Under the pieces are notes generated by a model. That model saw only the letters and a list, made by a program, of their open reading frames with translations. It did not search any database and was not told where the DNA came from. This document shows, piece after piece, positions 1-12,451 of a DNA stretch of 64,000 nucleotides (its first letter is position 1; every line of letters starts with the position of its first letter). This DNA comes from Datnioides undecimradiatus (lineage: Eukaryota; Chordata; Actinopteri; Lobotiformes; Datnioididae): contig WARS01000054.1 of the NCBI GenBank assembly GCA_008933995.1, positions 2,905,001 to 2,969,000 on the forward strand, read 5' to 3'. The position numbers were made by a program, and so were the translations under genes.

Positions 1-405
1 AAAGCACTTCCAGAGAAGAAGCTATAAATAGCCGATTTAAGAGACCTGCTCTGACACATTGCATAACCGGAGAGAAGACGCCCCCCGGCTGCAGGAACCT
101 GTTTACCATGCACTGCATGTTAAACTACTGAGGTCAACTCCAGCGCAGCACCATGCCAGCCAACAACTATTCGCCTCCTGGTTTGTCTTTTAAAACCACA
201 GCCAACACAGTGTTGCCCCGGCTCTGCCCTCCAGGCTCACCTTCTGTGACAAGTGACTTCAGCACCAACAGTAAAGGTTAACGCTGAGTCGTTTCCACTT
301 CATGCAGCAAATAGCCGGCATAACAGACACAACACGGGTTATTTCCCAGGCTGTCCACTGTAAATATGGGACAACAACAGCAACAACGCAGCAGTCGTGT
401 CTTAC

Positions 406-463
406 CGCTGCCCAGCCCCCGGAGTGCCCTTCCTGCACGTAGACCTCTGAGCAGCGCCGCCAT
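406..463 (-). CDS. coq9: Probable first coding exon of COQ9 (ubiquinone biosynthesis), gene continues off the left edge
   Basis: The minus strand from 463 reads MAALLRGLRAGRALRGLGS and then meets a clean donor (GTAAGA, 405 downward). The exon holds 19 codons plus one base. The peptide is rich in Arg, Leu and Ala with no acidic residue, as expected of a mitochondrial presequence. COQ9 is a lipid-binding protein of the coenzyme Q complex in the mitochondrial matrix. The identification rests mainly on position: in human, COQ9 lies head to head with CIAPIN1, and here the exon starts about 1.1 kb from the CIAPIN1 ATG in the divergent direction. No second exon can be recognised in bases 1-400, so the rest must lie left of the window. 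Another gene with a mitochondrial leader is possible. Confidence 0.55.
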
Positions 464-930
464 GTTTAGCTGCACGGAGAGGTGTTTTTTAGACACGGCT
501 GCGTCACTTTAACGCGACTCAGCTGTGAGCCGCTCACCAATCAAGTTAGCGAGAATAAGACGGAAAACAGACGATGTACTCTTCAATATAAAACTTAAAG
601 AACGTTCTCTCTACGTTACTAAATAGAACAAACAACAATAATTAATAGTAATATACGTTTTCGCATTTGTATATTCTTTTAAAAAAAAATCCCATATTAT
701 ATATCGCACCACATTTTCAATCGAGACAGATGTGACAATTTTGCATAATAAAACGTTGATAGTGCTTTTATTTTGAAAAGGCTTAACCGGAAAACACAGT
801 TTCCACTTCGCGCGACTTCACAGTAAAACTTCCGCCAAGAAAACAGGACAAGTGAATACATTTGACAGAACATTTCTTGTATTTCAGCGATTTAACCACC
901 AGCAGACTTTGAGAACAGTCGTACAAACAC
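464..930. promoter_or_regulatory. Shared divergent promoter and 5' non-coding exon between probable coq9 and ciapin1
   Basis: Roughly 370 bp separate the two presumed start regions. A CCAAT box lies at 537-541 and an ETS-type site (ACTTCCG, reverse of CGGAAGT) at 828-834. There is no TATA box in a convincing position, as is usual for housekeeping genes. A 5' non-coding exon of ciapin1 probably ends at 930, because CAC|GTGAGTATG is a strong donor and the coding exon starts with an acceptor (TTTTAATTCAG) just before its ATG. The exact transcription starts cannot be read from sequence. Confidence 0.5.
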
Positions 931-1608
931 GTGAGTATGTTTTATTCGTAGGTCAGTCTCCGCACCGGACTATCCCGGTGTAACAACGTGCTTGATGATC
1001 ACCGGCATCTTCTGCGTCATACACTTTGCTTTATGTAGACCCGGGCTATACTTTTCACCCGTGTCAACAAACAAGCTAATCCCCTAACCAGCGGTTGCCC
1101 GGGTTAACCCATATGTACTTTAAGGCTGTTGCTGAATAAATGAAGAAAGAAACCATATTTCAATCATTTCCCACCATTTATTAACGTCATAGAGGAAGGA
1201 CTCGGGCTAAAAGGACTCAACGTTAGAAAGAAGCTTCCAGAACAGTTCATTGTTTTTACATGTTATCATTCTTAATTTGAAAATGGAGGAAGTTGATTAT
1301 TCCAGTTTCACAACTGTTAGCTGTGCTGATTTGGTGATCGCACGGTGATCTCAAGGTCATATCACTTTTTCATGATTTCTGGTTTTATGGGCACGTGTTT
1401 ATGTTTATGTCGGTTATTTTAATAACCTTCCGTCTGTGATCGTGGTCTCACTGTGTTATCAGTCCAGTCATTTCTGTTGGCTTGGCTGGATCATCTCCAG
1501 CAACAGCACGTGTCTTCACTATCAGATCCTCGATCTGACAGAAGCCATTTCTTTCTTTTGAAAGTGAACTTGCTTGATACACATGTGTCCTTTTTAATTC
1601 AGGGAGTC

Positions 1609-4037
1609 ATGGCAGACCTTGGTATCAAAGCGGGGGACAAGGTGCTGCTGGTCTGGACTCAGCCCTCAGCACCAGAAGCCCTGAAACAGTATGCAGAGGA
1701 ACTGGGTGCCGCTGTCGGAGCAGAAGGCAAAGTATCAGTGGAGAACATGGAGAGACTATTGCTGTGTGAGTGACTCTTCAGCTAAGTTAAATAACATTAG
1801 GCAGTATTTAATGTTAAAACCACTTGTTTTTAGTCTGAAAGATGTAAACTGGGTTCAGTAGAGAAGAGTGTTTATTACACAGAAGGAGAAGTGAACTGAA
1901 AGTCTGGAGTGAATCGTTCGTCTCCCATCTCCTCCTCTTCTCAGCCTCCCACACAGCGTCCGCCTTCGACTGTGTCCTCTCCTGCCTCCTGGCTGACAGC
2001 TCCTCCGTCCACAGCTCAGAGACTCTAGCAGAATTAGCAAGAGTGCTAAAGCCTGGTGGGAGGCTAGTTCTGGACGAAGCAGTCACAGGTGAGAGGGAAA
2101 GGGCTGGTTCTAAATGTGCTGAATGTGCTCCATCCACACGGTCACAGGGCTGATCTGAACAGGTTGCGGCTCTGATTGTGGTTCAGTGTGTTTGACTTGT
2201 TTGTTTCGATGCTGCAGGATCTGAGACGCAGAGTGTGAGGACTGTAGAGAAGCTGATGTCTGCTCTGAAGTTGTCCGGCTTCATGTCAGTGACGGAGGTG
2301 AGTGTGTGGAAGCACAAAGAGTTTGAAAACCTATAACAGGACTCTGTGTCTGCAAGCGTGCAGTTGTTGTTTACAAAGTGTACGATGGTTTCCTGCTGTG
2401 ATATATTATAGTACATTACCAAACCACAATGTACAGGTGACACTATGAGAAATGTAATCCCACGGTCAACAGATGCATTAAATCCTGAACACACATAAAT
2501 ATCTAAAATCCCCTGGGACCCTCTGACCCTCTTGCTTTCTCCTCATTCAGGTCAGTAAATCAGAATTGAGTCCCGAGGCGCTGAGCTCCCTCAGGACGGC
2601 CACTGGTTACGAAGGAAACACCCTGTCTAGAGTTCGCATATCTGCCTCCAAACCCAACTTTGAGGTGGGCTCATCCAGCCAGATTAAACTGTCCTTCGGG
2701 AAAAAAGCACCCAAGCCTGGTACGCCCGCTGTCGCTTTTCTCTGTCCACTTCTGTGAAACTCAAGGAGATCAGTCTGTGTCTGTCGGGTTGTTGGGTCAT
2801 TTGTCTGTCACATGCCAGGCCTCTGAGATTGGTAGTCAGACCCAGAAGAACCTTAACACGAAATAATGGTTAAAATGTTGTCGTATCGGTAGATGCAGCC
2901 AGAAAACTGCACCTGTATTTACCGATGGAACTCTTGAGCTGCTGTATCTAAAGCTTGTTGTCGAAGCTGATGTGACGCTGCTTCATCCTCAGCAGAGAAA
3001 CCTGCCCTGGACCCCAACACCGTCAAAATGTGGACGCTGTCGGCCAATGACATGGACGATGATGATGTGGTGAGTTATGGATTCCATCTATTTCTGTGGT
3101 TAAATCCACAGCTCAGGGTATCACCTCACATGTCGTGGTGGTTCAGCGTGTGAAGAGCCACACTGAGAGAATATGTGGAGCGTCATGCACACATCTTTGC
3201 AGGGTTGGTGGTATGACGGTATATGCCATGTTGTGACCTGCAGTAGAGACTCAGTATCATCAGGTGCTGTGTATTCAGGACAAGCTGTGAGCCAGAGCAA
3301 GGCTGAGTTTTCTGTGTAATCACACAAGGCTAGTGGCCTTGAAAGGTAACATGATCTGAGCAGATGGGCTGTTTACCAGAAAACATGGAGGAGTGAACTA
3401 GATTTTGCTTGTTTGTAAGTTCCAAACACAACTGTAGTGAAGCACAGTAAACTGACAGAACACCCTGACTGTAATACTTTTCATCCAATGCTGCTCGGTT
3501 CTCCCTCTAGGATCTGGTGGACTCTGATGCTCTGCTGGATGAAGATGACTTGAAGAAACCAGACCCAGCTTCTCTCAAAGCGCCCAGCTGTGGAGAGGGA
3601 GCGGGCAAGAAGAAGAAAGCCTGCAAGAACTGGTGAGGTTACCACACAGGTGCTTTGCATGTCGTGGGTCTGTTGGACTGCAGCTGTGATCCAAAGACTC
3701 AGACTCTGTGCTCTGTCTGTTTGTGCAGCTCATGTGGTCTTGCTGAGGAACTGGAGCAGGAGAGTAAAGGCAAACAAAAGACTAACCTCCCCAAATCCGC
3801 CTGTGGAAGTGTGAGTGTATTAATATTACCGTGTAATCCTCACCACGTCTTGTTATCGTGCCTCTTATCGCACTGACCCGCTGACGGTGTGAGGAAATAA
3901 TGGTCGTCCCTTCTTGTTTGTGGCAGTGTTACCTCGGTGATGCGTTCCGATGTGCCAGCTGTCCATACATGGGGATGCCAGCGTTCAAACCAGGAGAGAA
4001 GATTGTGCTGGACAACAAGACGCTGACAGATGCTTGA
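1609..4037 (+). CDS. ciapin1: Anamorsin (CIAPIN1), cytosolic Fe-S cluster assembly protein
   Basis: Eight coding exons (1609-1765, 1945-2088, 2218-2297, 2551-2719, 2993-3069, 3511-3632, 3729-3810, 3927-4037) join in phase to 313 codons; human anamorsin has 312 residues. The N-terminal half is the methyltransferase-like domain (start [11 protein letters not shown]; later LKPGGRLVL). A linker follows with the conserved [10 protein letters not shown], then the Fe-S domain. One cluster site reads C-x10-C-x2-C-x-C (SCGEG...ACKNCSCG). The second is C-x2-C-x7-C-x2-C ([15 protein letters not shown]). The protein passes electrons from NDOR1 to the cytosolic Fe-S machinery. The ATG at 1609 is six bases inside its exon, behind a good acceptor. 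The gene is divergent from probable coq9 and convergent with prmt7. It appears intact. Confidence 0.97.
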
Positions 4038-5387
4038 ACATTCGATTTCACACATCATTTCACTCATAATTCAAAAGACGACATTCCCTTTCCCCCCACC
4101 CACCGAGACACAGTCCCCCCCTGTAAAAACAGCTGAAAGCTGCTTTTCCTCTGGGTCACTGCAGATGCGACGGGGGTTTTCGGCTTCTGTTTGACTGGGT
4201 CACGACTGAAATCACAGCACACATCTTGTTTCTGACGTCCTGATCCTGGCGCCATCATGTGCCAGCAATAGCAAATTGTGTTAATAGAGTTCATTGATTT
4301 GAGTTTGGCAGAGCAGCTTTGACAGTGAGCAAGAGCGAGACTGTGCACTGCCATTGCAGTTCAACCCCTGCTGTTAATTGTAGAAATGATGGGATGAGCC
4401 TTATCTGGAATGTTTCTATGAAGCACTTGAAAATGAATTCACTCTGACTTATTCTGGTTATTTGAAGTCCTACTTATATCTGCTACTACTGAGACACAAT
4501 ATAAAGCAAAACCATGTAACGTTCATGTTCAGCAGACAGATTTCAGGCTTATTTATGTACGTGGGGGCAGTCAGTTCAGTATCTCCACATGTTGCCTTTC
4601 TGTTTCATTTTAATCCAATAAACTCCAATAAACTAAAGCCACACTCTTGTTTATGGCGTCCCATTTATTTCACTGATCTGACTTTCAGCACATTACTACA
4701 TCACTGCTCAGGTAACGGCACCAAAAATGAGTACGACTGGTTCTCAGTGAACACATTCAGTGGCCAACTTTAATTCTTTGGCGTGATATTGGATCTGAGG
4801 CGCGCAGCAGCGACGTTGCTGCCCTGCCTGTCCACAGACTGCTCCTCTTCCTTCATTAAAACATGACAGGAACGATACCAAACACTGGACAACCAATAGA
4901 AAACTTTATAAAACATTTCCATAGCAACACATTTGGCTTTGCTAGACGGGCGATTGGTCGGTCATCTCTGGTACAGAATAAGCTCTGCAGATGTTGCTGT
5001 GGTGACGCTGCCACTTTACTTACACACCATCTTTCATCACATCCCAGCTGTACTGAACTGACTGAATGTCCCATAACTTTACTTCAGTAGTTACTTCCGG
5101 GGAGCTAGTTACATGAATTATTATAATGAATTAGATTATAAGTTGTAACATTCAGGGATGTGGTCAGAGGCTGGAGTTTTCACGCTCCACAGTCTTAACA
5201 CACTGATTTCTGCTCAGTTTGAGGGCTCACGATAATGATCGTTTACAGTTTTTCAGATATTGAGTAACAGCAGCTTCAGTCAGAACAGTTAAACCTTCGT
5301 CAGCAGAACAAACATTCAACCTGCAGCCGAAACACAAGCAGTGACGTGAGGTAAGAACAGTCTGTGGTTCAGTCAGATCGCTCCACA
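4038..5387. other. 3' UTRs and spacer between convergent ciapin1 and prmt7
   Basis: This stretch holds the ciapin1 3' UTR (to about 4650) and, on the other strand, the prmt7 3' UTR starting below 5388. I see no further exon; the open frames here are short and show no family resemblance. Confidence 0.6.
4617..4632 (+). terminator. Two AATAAA polyadenylation signals of ciapin1
   Basis: AATAAA occurs at 4617-4622 and again at 4627-4632, about 580 bp after the ciapin1 stop codon and on the coding strand. This gives a plausible 3' UTR end near 4650. Confidence 0.6.
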
Positions 5388-8300
5388 TCACTGAGACTCG
5401 ATGCTGAAGTCCATCTTAATGTCTCCTGAACTGGGTTCGAAGGTGAAGCTGTAAGACACTGCAGCTCTGCCGTCACCTGAGCTCTCCCACGGTGACCTGA
5501 GAAAATACACCCCCTGCTTCCTGTGGCGACTCCACTCACACTCCCCCTGCAAGAGAGGCACGACAAGTCTGTGAGGACAACCAGACCTTTTTATGAGATG
5601 TCTGGCAAGAACATCTCAGGGAACAGAGATGATCAACATCAGAGGCTGGAGATGATCTGTGATACCTGCTCACTGATCGGTCCAATCAGACCTGCACTGA
5701 CAGTGATGTCATCGGTCAGGTGATACTCCATCCACAGCGCAACACCATGGCAACGGCCAATCCTGAAACAGACATTTAAACTGACTGTGAACCGCTCCGC
5801 AAGGACAATGCGTGAATACATACACGGGGTTAATTTACAAATGAGACGATGTCACACAATCAGCCAGTTACACAGACTCAACCCTGTACCACAGATTATC
5901 ATCCCCTACATCTGGTATGAGTTCCCAACCCCCATCCTGACTCAGCAGTTTTTATAATTCAGTACATGGTTCATGATGTCATACATACAGAGGAACAGTC
6001 AGTACCTTATGAACGGCAGCGAGCCCTGACTGCTGATTGGCTTCTGAGGGACACACTGTGTGAAGTCAAAGGTCATGACGGCCGTGGACTGAGTCAGAGC
6101 ACGGCACGGGTACTCCCACAGATGGTGGGGCTCCGCCTCACGGGACTCGTGGAAATCCAGAGATCGCTGACGGGACAGATACGGCGAGTTATTACTGAAC
6201 TTATGTAGAAGTTTGTTGAATTAGCTGAACACAAAGTCAAAACAGACTTAAACACACAAACAATGTGCATGTCCATCTTTGGTTATGACTATACAGATTC
6301 TGTTTTCTGTTTTGAGTAGACATAAATATCTCACCTGAACCATTTCATCCATGGGTGTGACATCAAAGCCCTCACATGTTCCACACGGTGCTCGTATCCT
6401 CCACAAATCCTAACAAACATGGAGGAAAGCAGGATTAACCTTTACCTTTAGTAAATGATATTGCTGTTCATAAAGGATTTCAATCTCCTGAAAAAGAAAG
6501 AGGCCCTGAATGAAGACAAAGCAACAAATGATGTAGGTAATCAACCACGTCAATATGAATGGAAACGTTCCCAGCAGTCACACCTGGAATTCCACAGCCA
6601 CCATGTGCAGTGAGGCAGAGCAGGGCAGGATGGTAGCGCTGGGCCGGAGAAGACTTGCCACTGCGGTGCGACAGTACCAGAAGAACAGGGAGTGCCAGGG
6701 CAGGAGGCTGGTGCTGAAGAAGGGTTCACCCATCAGGACCGAGATCTGTCAGAGACATGCTTCATGCTCACTTCACTGGCACACACACTGATGCTAGATT
6801 TCCAAGAATATATGTACTATAGCCCAACCCTAAATACAACATCCAAAGGTACCTGCTCCGCTCCAAGATCATTACTGGTCAGCTGTTCAGGCCTGATCTC
6901 CAGCAGTTCAACACCTCCCTTCAGTGAGTTGGCTTCTAGCACCTGCAGGGAAAAGAGTCTGTCACCAGCTCGTCTTCCACTACGTCTGGAGTTCTGCATT
7001 TTTGTGTTGATACACCTAAAAATGTCAAAGATCATGTGACCATGAGGTGAGGTGGCGCATTAAATAGTCCCCATTTACCTGCTCAATAACCTGTCGGGAC
7101 ATTCTGGCGTTTTCCAAACTGTAGACCTGAGCAGAGAGGATTAGAGCGGTCGGTGACTGAGTGTGAGTGGTATTTGGTTTGTAAGGGTGTATCTGTGTGG
7201 TCAGAGCAGGGTACCTTTTTGGCTCCGAGCATGTGAGCAAACACAGGAAGCAGACTTCCGTCACTGACCCCGAGACACACGCTGTCCTCCCTCAGAACCT
7301 GCAGCGAACACAGCAGCTGATCAGAGAACAGGTGTGTGCGTTAGTTCGCTGACAGCTCTGACTCCGGCTGGACAGCACTTACGCTGCGCAGTGCGCTGAC
7401 GTAGCTCTCCGTCCGCCGTCTGTCGTTGAGTTCACCGAAACGCGGTCGAGTCCAGACCATGTGAGCCTGGCAGGTGCAACATGGCCGGGAGGGAGGACCC
7501 TCAGTCTGTGGGTCCTGCTTCCTGTGCACATCAACATACGGACCATCAGAGCCTTTGGACTGTGTGAGAAACTGAATCTGTGGTTTTCAGGTTCATGTTT
7601 ATTCAGCAGTGGAATGACAGTCTGTTTCTGTTTCATAAGATGTCATCTCCTAATTCCTGTTTGTTAAATGGTTTAGTCTGACTCAACGGAACAAATGATA
7701 ATTTGATGACAGGAGGGTGATTCCATCTGCTCAGGAAGATGGTGTGATCCACTCGTAGCTCTGGAACAGCTCCTCAGTGGACCATGTTCTCAGACTGGTT
7801 TGCAAACAGCTGATGTTCTTGTTCCTGTGCTGCAGGAGACACGGATTCTACATGAAAGTGCACAGTGTGCTCTGTGGCTCTGAGCTGATACCTGTGAGAC
7901 TGCAGGCTGTACCACAGGCTGTAGTCATCATGGCAGACAGTCAGACTCAGCTGCTCTCCTTCTGTCACTCTGCTCTCCACAGGCAGGAAGTAAACACTCT
8001 GCATCCAGTGGTCCCGCCACTGAAACACAGCACAGTGATCAGCAGAGAGCGACAGAAGCCCCACTCAGAGTGACTACACTTTAAGTCCTGTAACTCACCG
8101 GAGCCATCCTGGGCTGTGGGTAGGTCCAGCCAGGAGCCATGGTGCACACAATGCTTCCACTGGGATCCATGTCGAGGTCCCACCAAGACAGGACCACCTG
8201 GGCCCGGCCGCCAGACTGAGCCATGAACTTTGCAGAGTGAGAGTGGAAGGCGCTGCTGACTGGCTTACTGAAATCCACACTGAGGGGCAGGACAGAGCGC

Positions 8301-10698
8301 AGACAGAGCGAGAGGAAGATGTGAGGAGTGCTGCAGAGAGAGAACCATCCCTGAGAACGTGTTTCTCACTCATACCTGAACATGGTGCACAGAGGACCCA
8401 GCGGGGTGAAGCTCGCAGGAGACACCTGGCTCAGCTGGATGTCACACACTGAATGAGCTCCAGCACAGCGGCCCACATCAGGCGGGGGGACCAGACGGGC
8501 CCCCTCCACCTCCACCGGCCGCAGCTGAGCCCAGCTCCACAGCAGCTCCGACTCCACCAGCTGGGCGTAGATGGTAGCCCGGTGAGGGACCGCCTCACAA
8601 CCCTCCTGCACGGCGAGGAGGGGCACAAAGAGAAGGGACCACCAGCTGAGGACACACATTCTGTGTGCACTAAGTTATCTGACTTTCCATAAACCTAAAA
8701 AGTCTATTGTAAAACAATGTATTCATGGTGCAAACATATTAATACACATGGACACAGACACGCACCTGGACCAGATTCTGGTGAGCATGTTCATAGCTGG
8801 GCAGGGCTCCTTCACCTATCAGCTCCGTATCAAACAGTTCTGTGATCAGAACATTGGCCTTGGTTTTCATGTCTCCATCTGTATTAAATTCCAAACACAG
8901 GACACAGCTCATCAGCGCAGACGTCACAAACATCTAACTGCAGAGAATCACCTGCGGCTTCTTCTTCCATACTGTGCTACTGTGTGTGTGTGTGAGTCTC
9001 TCTGACCTGACCCGACGGTGACATCAGTGGAGTGTTTGTTAATGATCTTGATCTTGTCAGAGAAGCCGTTCTTCTTCACGATGCACTGCGCCGCCTCAGC
9101 CATGGGCTTAAACACCTGCAGGCACAAAGGAAGGTGAGACCACAGCACGAGCTGCATCACTTGGCTTAGAGTTGATTAGTGCCAAGACAGAACACTGGTG
9201 CATACAATCCACATGAGAATTATGTTGTAGCATAAACTAAAGATCAACTTTACACCCCCTGACACTCTAATCTTGTGACCAAAGCAGTTTAACTTCTCTC
9301 CTTGCTACAGTTTGATCAGTTCTACTTTTAAATTTGCAGTAAATGATGTCACATTGGCATCACAAGGTCCTTGACAGCTAAGATAATACACAGTGAACGT
9401 ATGGGGGATAGACAGTGCCCCACCAGCTGACACAGAAAAAGCAGCAGTACCTCCACAGCATAGCAGAAGTCAGCTCCAGCAGTGACAGCCATCATGGACA
9501 GTAGTCCTGTCCCTGTCCCGATGTCCAGGACGATGACCTCCTCCCCGCGGGCCTTCACTCTGGCTACAGCTGCCCGGATGCCCTGGTAGTACTTCTCATT
9601 CTGGAGGCAGAAAGTACATGAGTCCTGTCAGAGCTGAGGAGGAGCCAGGAGGCTCTGCAGAGGATTTAATAAAGTCAGTCCGCGGCCTGATCAGCGTGCT
9701 CTTCTCCTTCAGTTCAGTGAAGAGGAGATGTGAATGATCTGGGTATGAACTGTTAAAGTACAGTGTGTACGCTCAGAACAAACAATGTCTTTATCAAGTA
9801 CTCATTACTATCAGAGGTGTCCGGCCTTTGGTTTGAAACCAGAAAGATTCTGATTCAACGCATCAAATCAGAAGAATCTGATTTTTCGTAACCAGCCACA
9901 CAAACACAAAAATACTCTTTGCAACCACATTAGATCAGAACACGCGTGAAACACGGGTCATATCAGACTGTTTACAAGTCTTTGCTGTCATGTTCTCCAA
10001 CACTCACCCTGTCATGGTCATGTAGCATATCAGCATAACAGGATCTGAAAGAGAAACACGTTGGACTGATCATCAGGACACACCTTCAGCATGTTGCTAT
10101 CACTGATACCTGCAGTGAATTTTGATATCAATGCCAGTAGCAGCCCCATACACTAACCTGCCTGAAAGTATGAATCTATAGAAGTCATGTGGAGAGATTA
10201 GAGCTTGACTGATGAACTGATGAGGCCAAAATACTGGCTGATATTAGCTTCATGTAACGGGACATGTCCACACAGTGTACACATCACTGTCAGACCTGAT
10301 CAGATCAGTCAGCTGTGATCCAAACAGTGACAAGGAATCATCAATAGCACTGAACGTATGAGCATAAACCTGTAAGATTGTTGACAAACATACACAACCG
10401 ATGTAAAGAGAGGACGATTTGTTGTGGATTTCTAGTCTCTTCAGCACACATGACCGGACAACACACGACCGGACAACAGAAAGCACCGTTTCTAACTGCC
10501 TGGTGAAGTGGCTTCACCGGGTTTCAACTGTGTTCTAACGGTGTTTCGACATTAAACCGTGAGCGGCTCCTCTCCGCGGCTGTGACGCTGAGCTCGGAGC
10601 TACCTGGCGATCTCCTGGTGGTAGTCGTACTCCTCACTCTCCTCCACCCAGTCCAGGGCTCCTGTGGTCGGGTTGGCTCTGCCACAGAAGGTCTTCAT
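5388..10698 (-). CDS. prmt7: Protein arginine methyltransferase 7
   Basis: Seventeen coding exons join in phase to 685 codons plus stop (human 692 aa): 10604-10698, 10008-10044, 9451-9600, 9007-9115, 8766-8878, 8376-8605, 8099-8279, 7892-8019, 7383-7521, 7215-7298, 7079-7126, 6853-6942, 6584-6745, 6335-6409, 6006-6166, 5666-5762, 5388-5546. The start [13 protein letters not shown] is typical of PRMT7. Domain 1 carries the [10 protein letters not shown] helix, the SAM-binding motif I ([12 protein letters not shown]) and the double-E loop ([19 protein letters not shown]). The second, degenerate methyltransferase copy starts near WNRPRFGE-like [13 protein letters not shown] and includes [22 protein letters not shown]7 makes only monomethyl-arginine on histones, spliceosomal proteins and other targets. 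The gene is convergent with ciapin1, and its start faces the 3' end of exoc3l1. No frame breaks. Confidence 0.97.
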
Positions 10699-10870
10699 CT
10701 CTGCCACGGCTGCCGCAACACTCAGCAGCTCAGGGCGCAGCTCAGCGACAGCTCTCTTTACTCCTGATACTCAACACAAGCCCGAGAGAGACGGGTTACA
10801 GAGGCAGCGTTGCGCCCATGGAAGCGGCCATCTTTCCCAGCGACGTCACAAACTGACGGGGTCACGTGAC
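10699..10870 (-). promoter_or_regulatory. prmt7 5' UTR and promoter region
   Basis: The prmt7 ATG at 10698 sits in the first exon that can be seen. Upstream DNA (10700-10870) is GC-richer than its surroundings and has no TATA box, consistent with a housekeeping promoter. The start site is not determined. Confidence 0.35.
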
Positions 10871-12451
10871 CAGCATTTGCCATCGTTTGAATTTATTATT
10901 CAGTCAATGTAAATTCAGTGTAATGTAAAGTGAATAATGCACTAAAACTACTATTACGGCTAATAATACAAATACAAATAATAAGAACAACAACAATAAT
11001 AATCATAGTTCGTTTTATAAACTATTTATTTAAGCATTGATGAGACAGAGGTTACAATGTACTTTAGAAAACAAGGGACATATGCTTTAACCTCAGCAGG
11101 AAACACTGTTCAAAAGGAGATAGCAGAAAATAATACATAAATACAATAAATACGTAAAAAAAATCAGATTAAAACAACAAAAATCAACAACAACACAAGA
11201 TGACGAGATGACACATACGTGAAGGCGAAGGAATGAAGAGGGGAATTCAGAGGTGAAGACATGACTAGCAGCCTGTTTCTCAGGTAGGTTGGTTCACAGT
11301 CGGGAAGCGCTCACTGGAAAATGATATTCAGTCTGAAGTCCAGGCTGAATTATGCTTAAACAAAACTGCTGTATTCTAAAAGTCATACACCGCATGTCAT
11401 ACTGCATTACAACCATTCACGTGCTTCATGGACTGCAACCTTTTAGTTTTTATGCAGTGAGCATTAAACTGAATACACCAGAAAATATATGGAGTCCTTG
11501 GATATAAACATCATGTGTATGTATTGATCTTCCAATTCAAATTCCAATCATTTGTTTCCTCAGCAGGAATTATCAGAGGCCTTTTAGTTGAATACCGTCA
11601 AACATAAGTGGACAGCAAACTGACCCTTTAAAGCTACAGGCCGGGCTTTTACATGTAGATAGACATGGGTTACATTGAAGCCAAATGAGTTCACATAGTG
11701 CTGATTCACTGTCAGATAGATCCCTCTGTATCTTTGAAATCTGATGTCTGGTGTGACATTCCTGTGATGCAGCACTGGTGGTGATGTGTTTCATGTCACC
11801 CTGCAAAGATTTGCTTGTCAGAGCTGCAGGGGGAAGCAACAGCAGCTGGCTGATCTGTCTGCTGCAGCAACAAGGGGCATGGAGGCGTGTATGGCGTCTT
11901 CAGCATGTTCATGTTATTACTGTCGCTGCCACAAGGAGGAGACAACAGTCCTGCACTACGGTTTTAAAGCTGCATCAACCAATTTGCGTCAGTGCTAGCT
12001 TACTAACACCATATTACAGGATCTGAGTGATAAAGAAAAGGCTTTTCAAACAGTTACACTTGTTATTTGAATCATCCTCAGGAGGCCTGAATGTCAAACT
12101 CAGGCACATATCAACAAGTCCATGGACATAGTAGAAGATAGTGTTTGCAGCCTTCGTAACCCATGTAGCCACAATGTCTCGTAGATTCAGGGGTGTACCA
12201 GCAGCTCACACCACCCTTAGAACTGCAGGGGAAGGAAAAGAACATGTGACACTCGCTCCTTGCTTAACAGATACTCTTAAAGAGCCCTGAAGCAAGGCCA
12301 TGAAACGTTAACTTGGTGGTCAGCAAAAGAAGACAGTGATGGTGGCACTGTTCTGCATGTTTTAGTGTGAGCTATGAGCAGCCGGCTCGGTGGTCTCTCA
12401 GAGAACCCGATTCACTGTGATCTTAACATGAAAGACTGGGTTCAGGCCGTG
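10871..12451. other. Spacer between prmt7 and exoc3l1, including the exoc3l1 3' UTR
   Basis: AT-rich sequence at 10,900-11,200, then unremarkable sequence leading to the exoc3l1 stop at 12452. The exoc3l1 3' UTR must run downward from 12451. No exon or repeat family was recognised. Confidence 0.5.
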
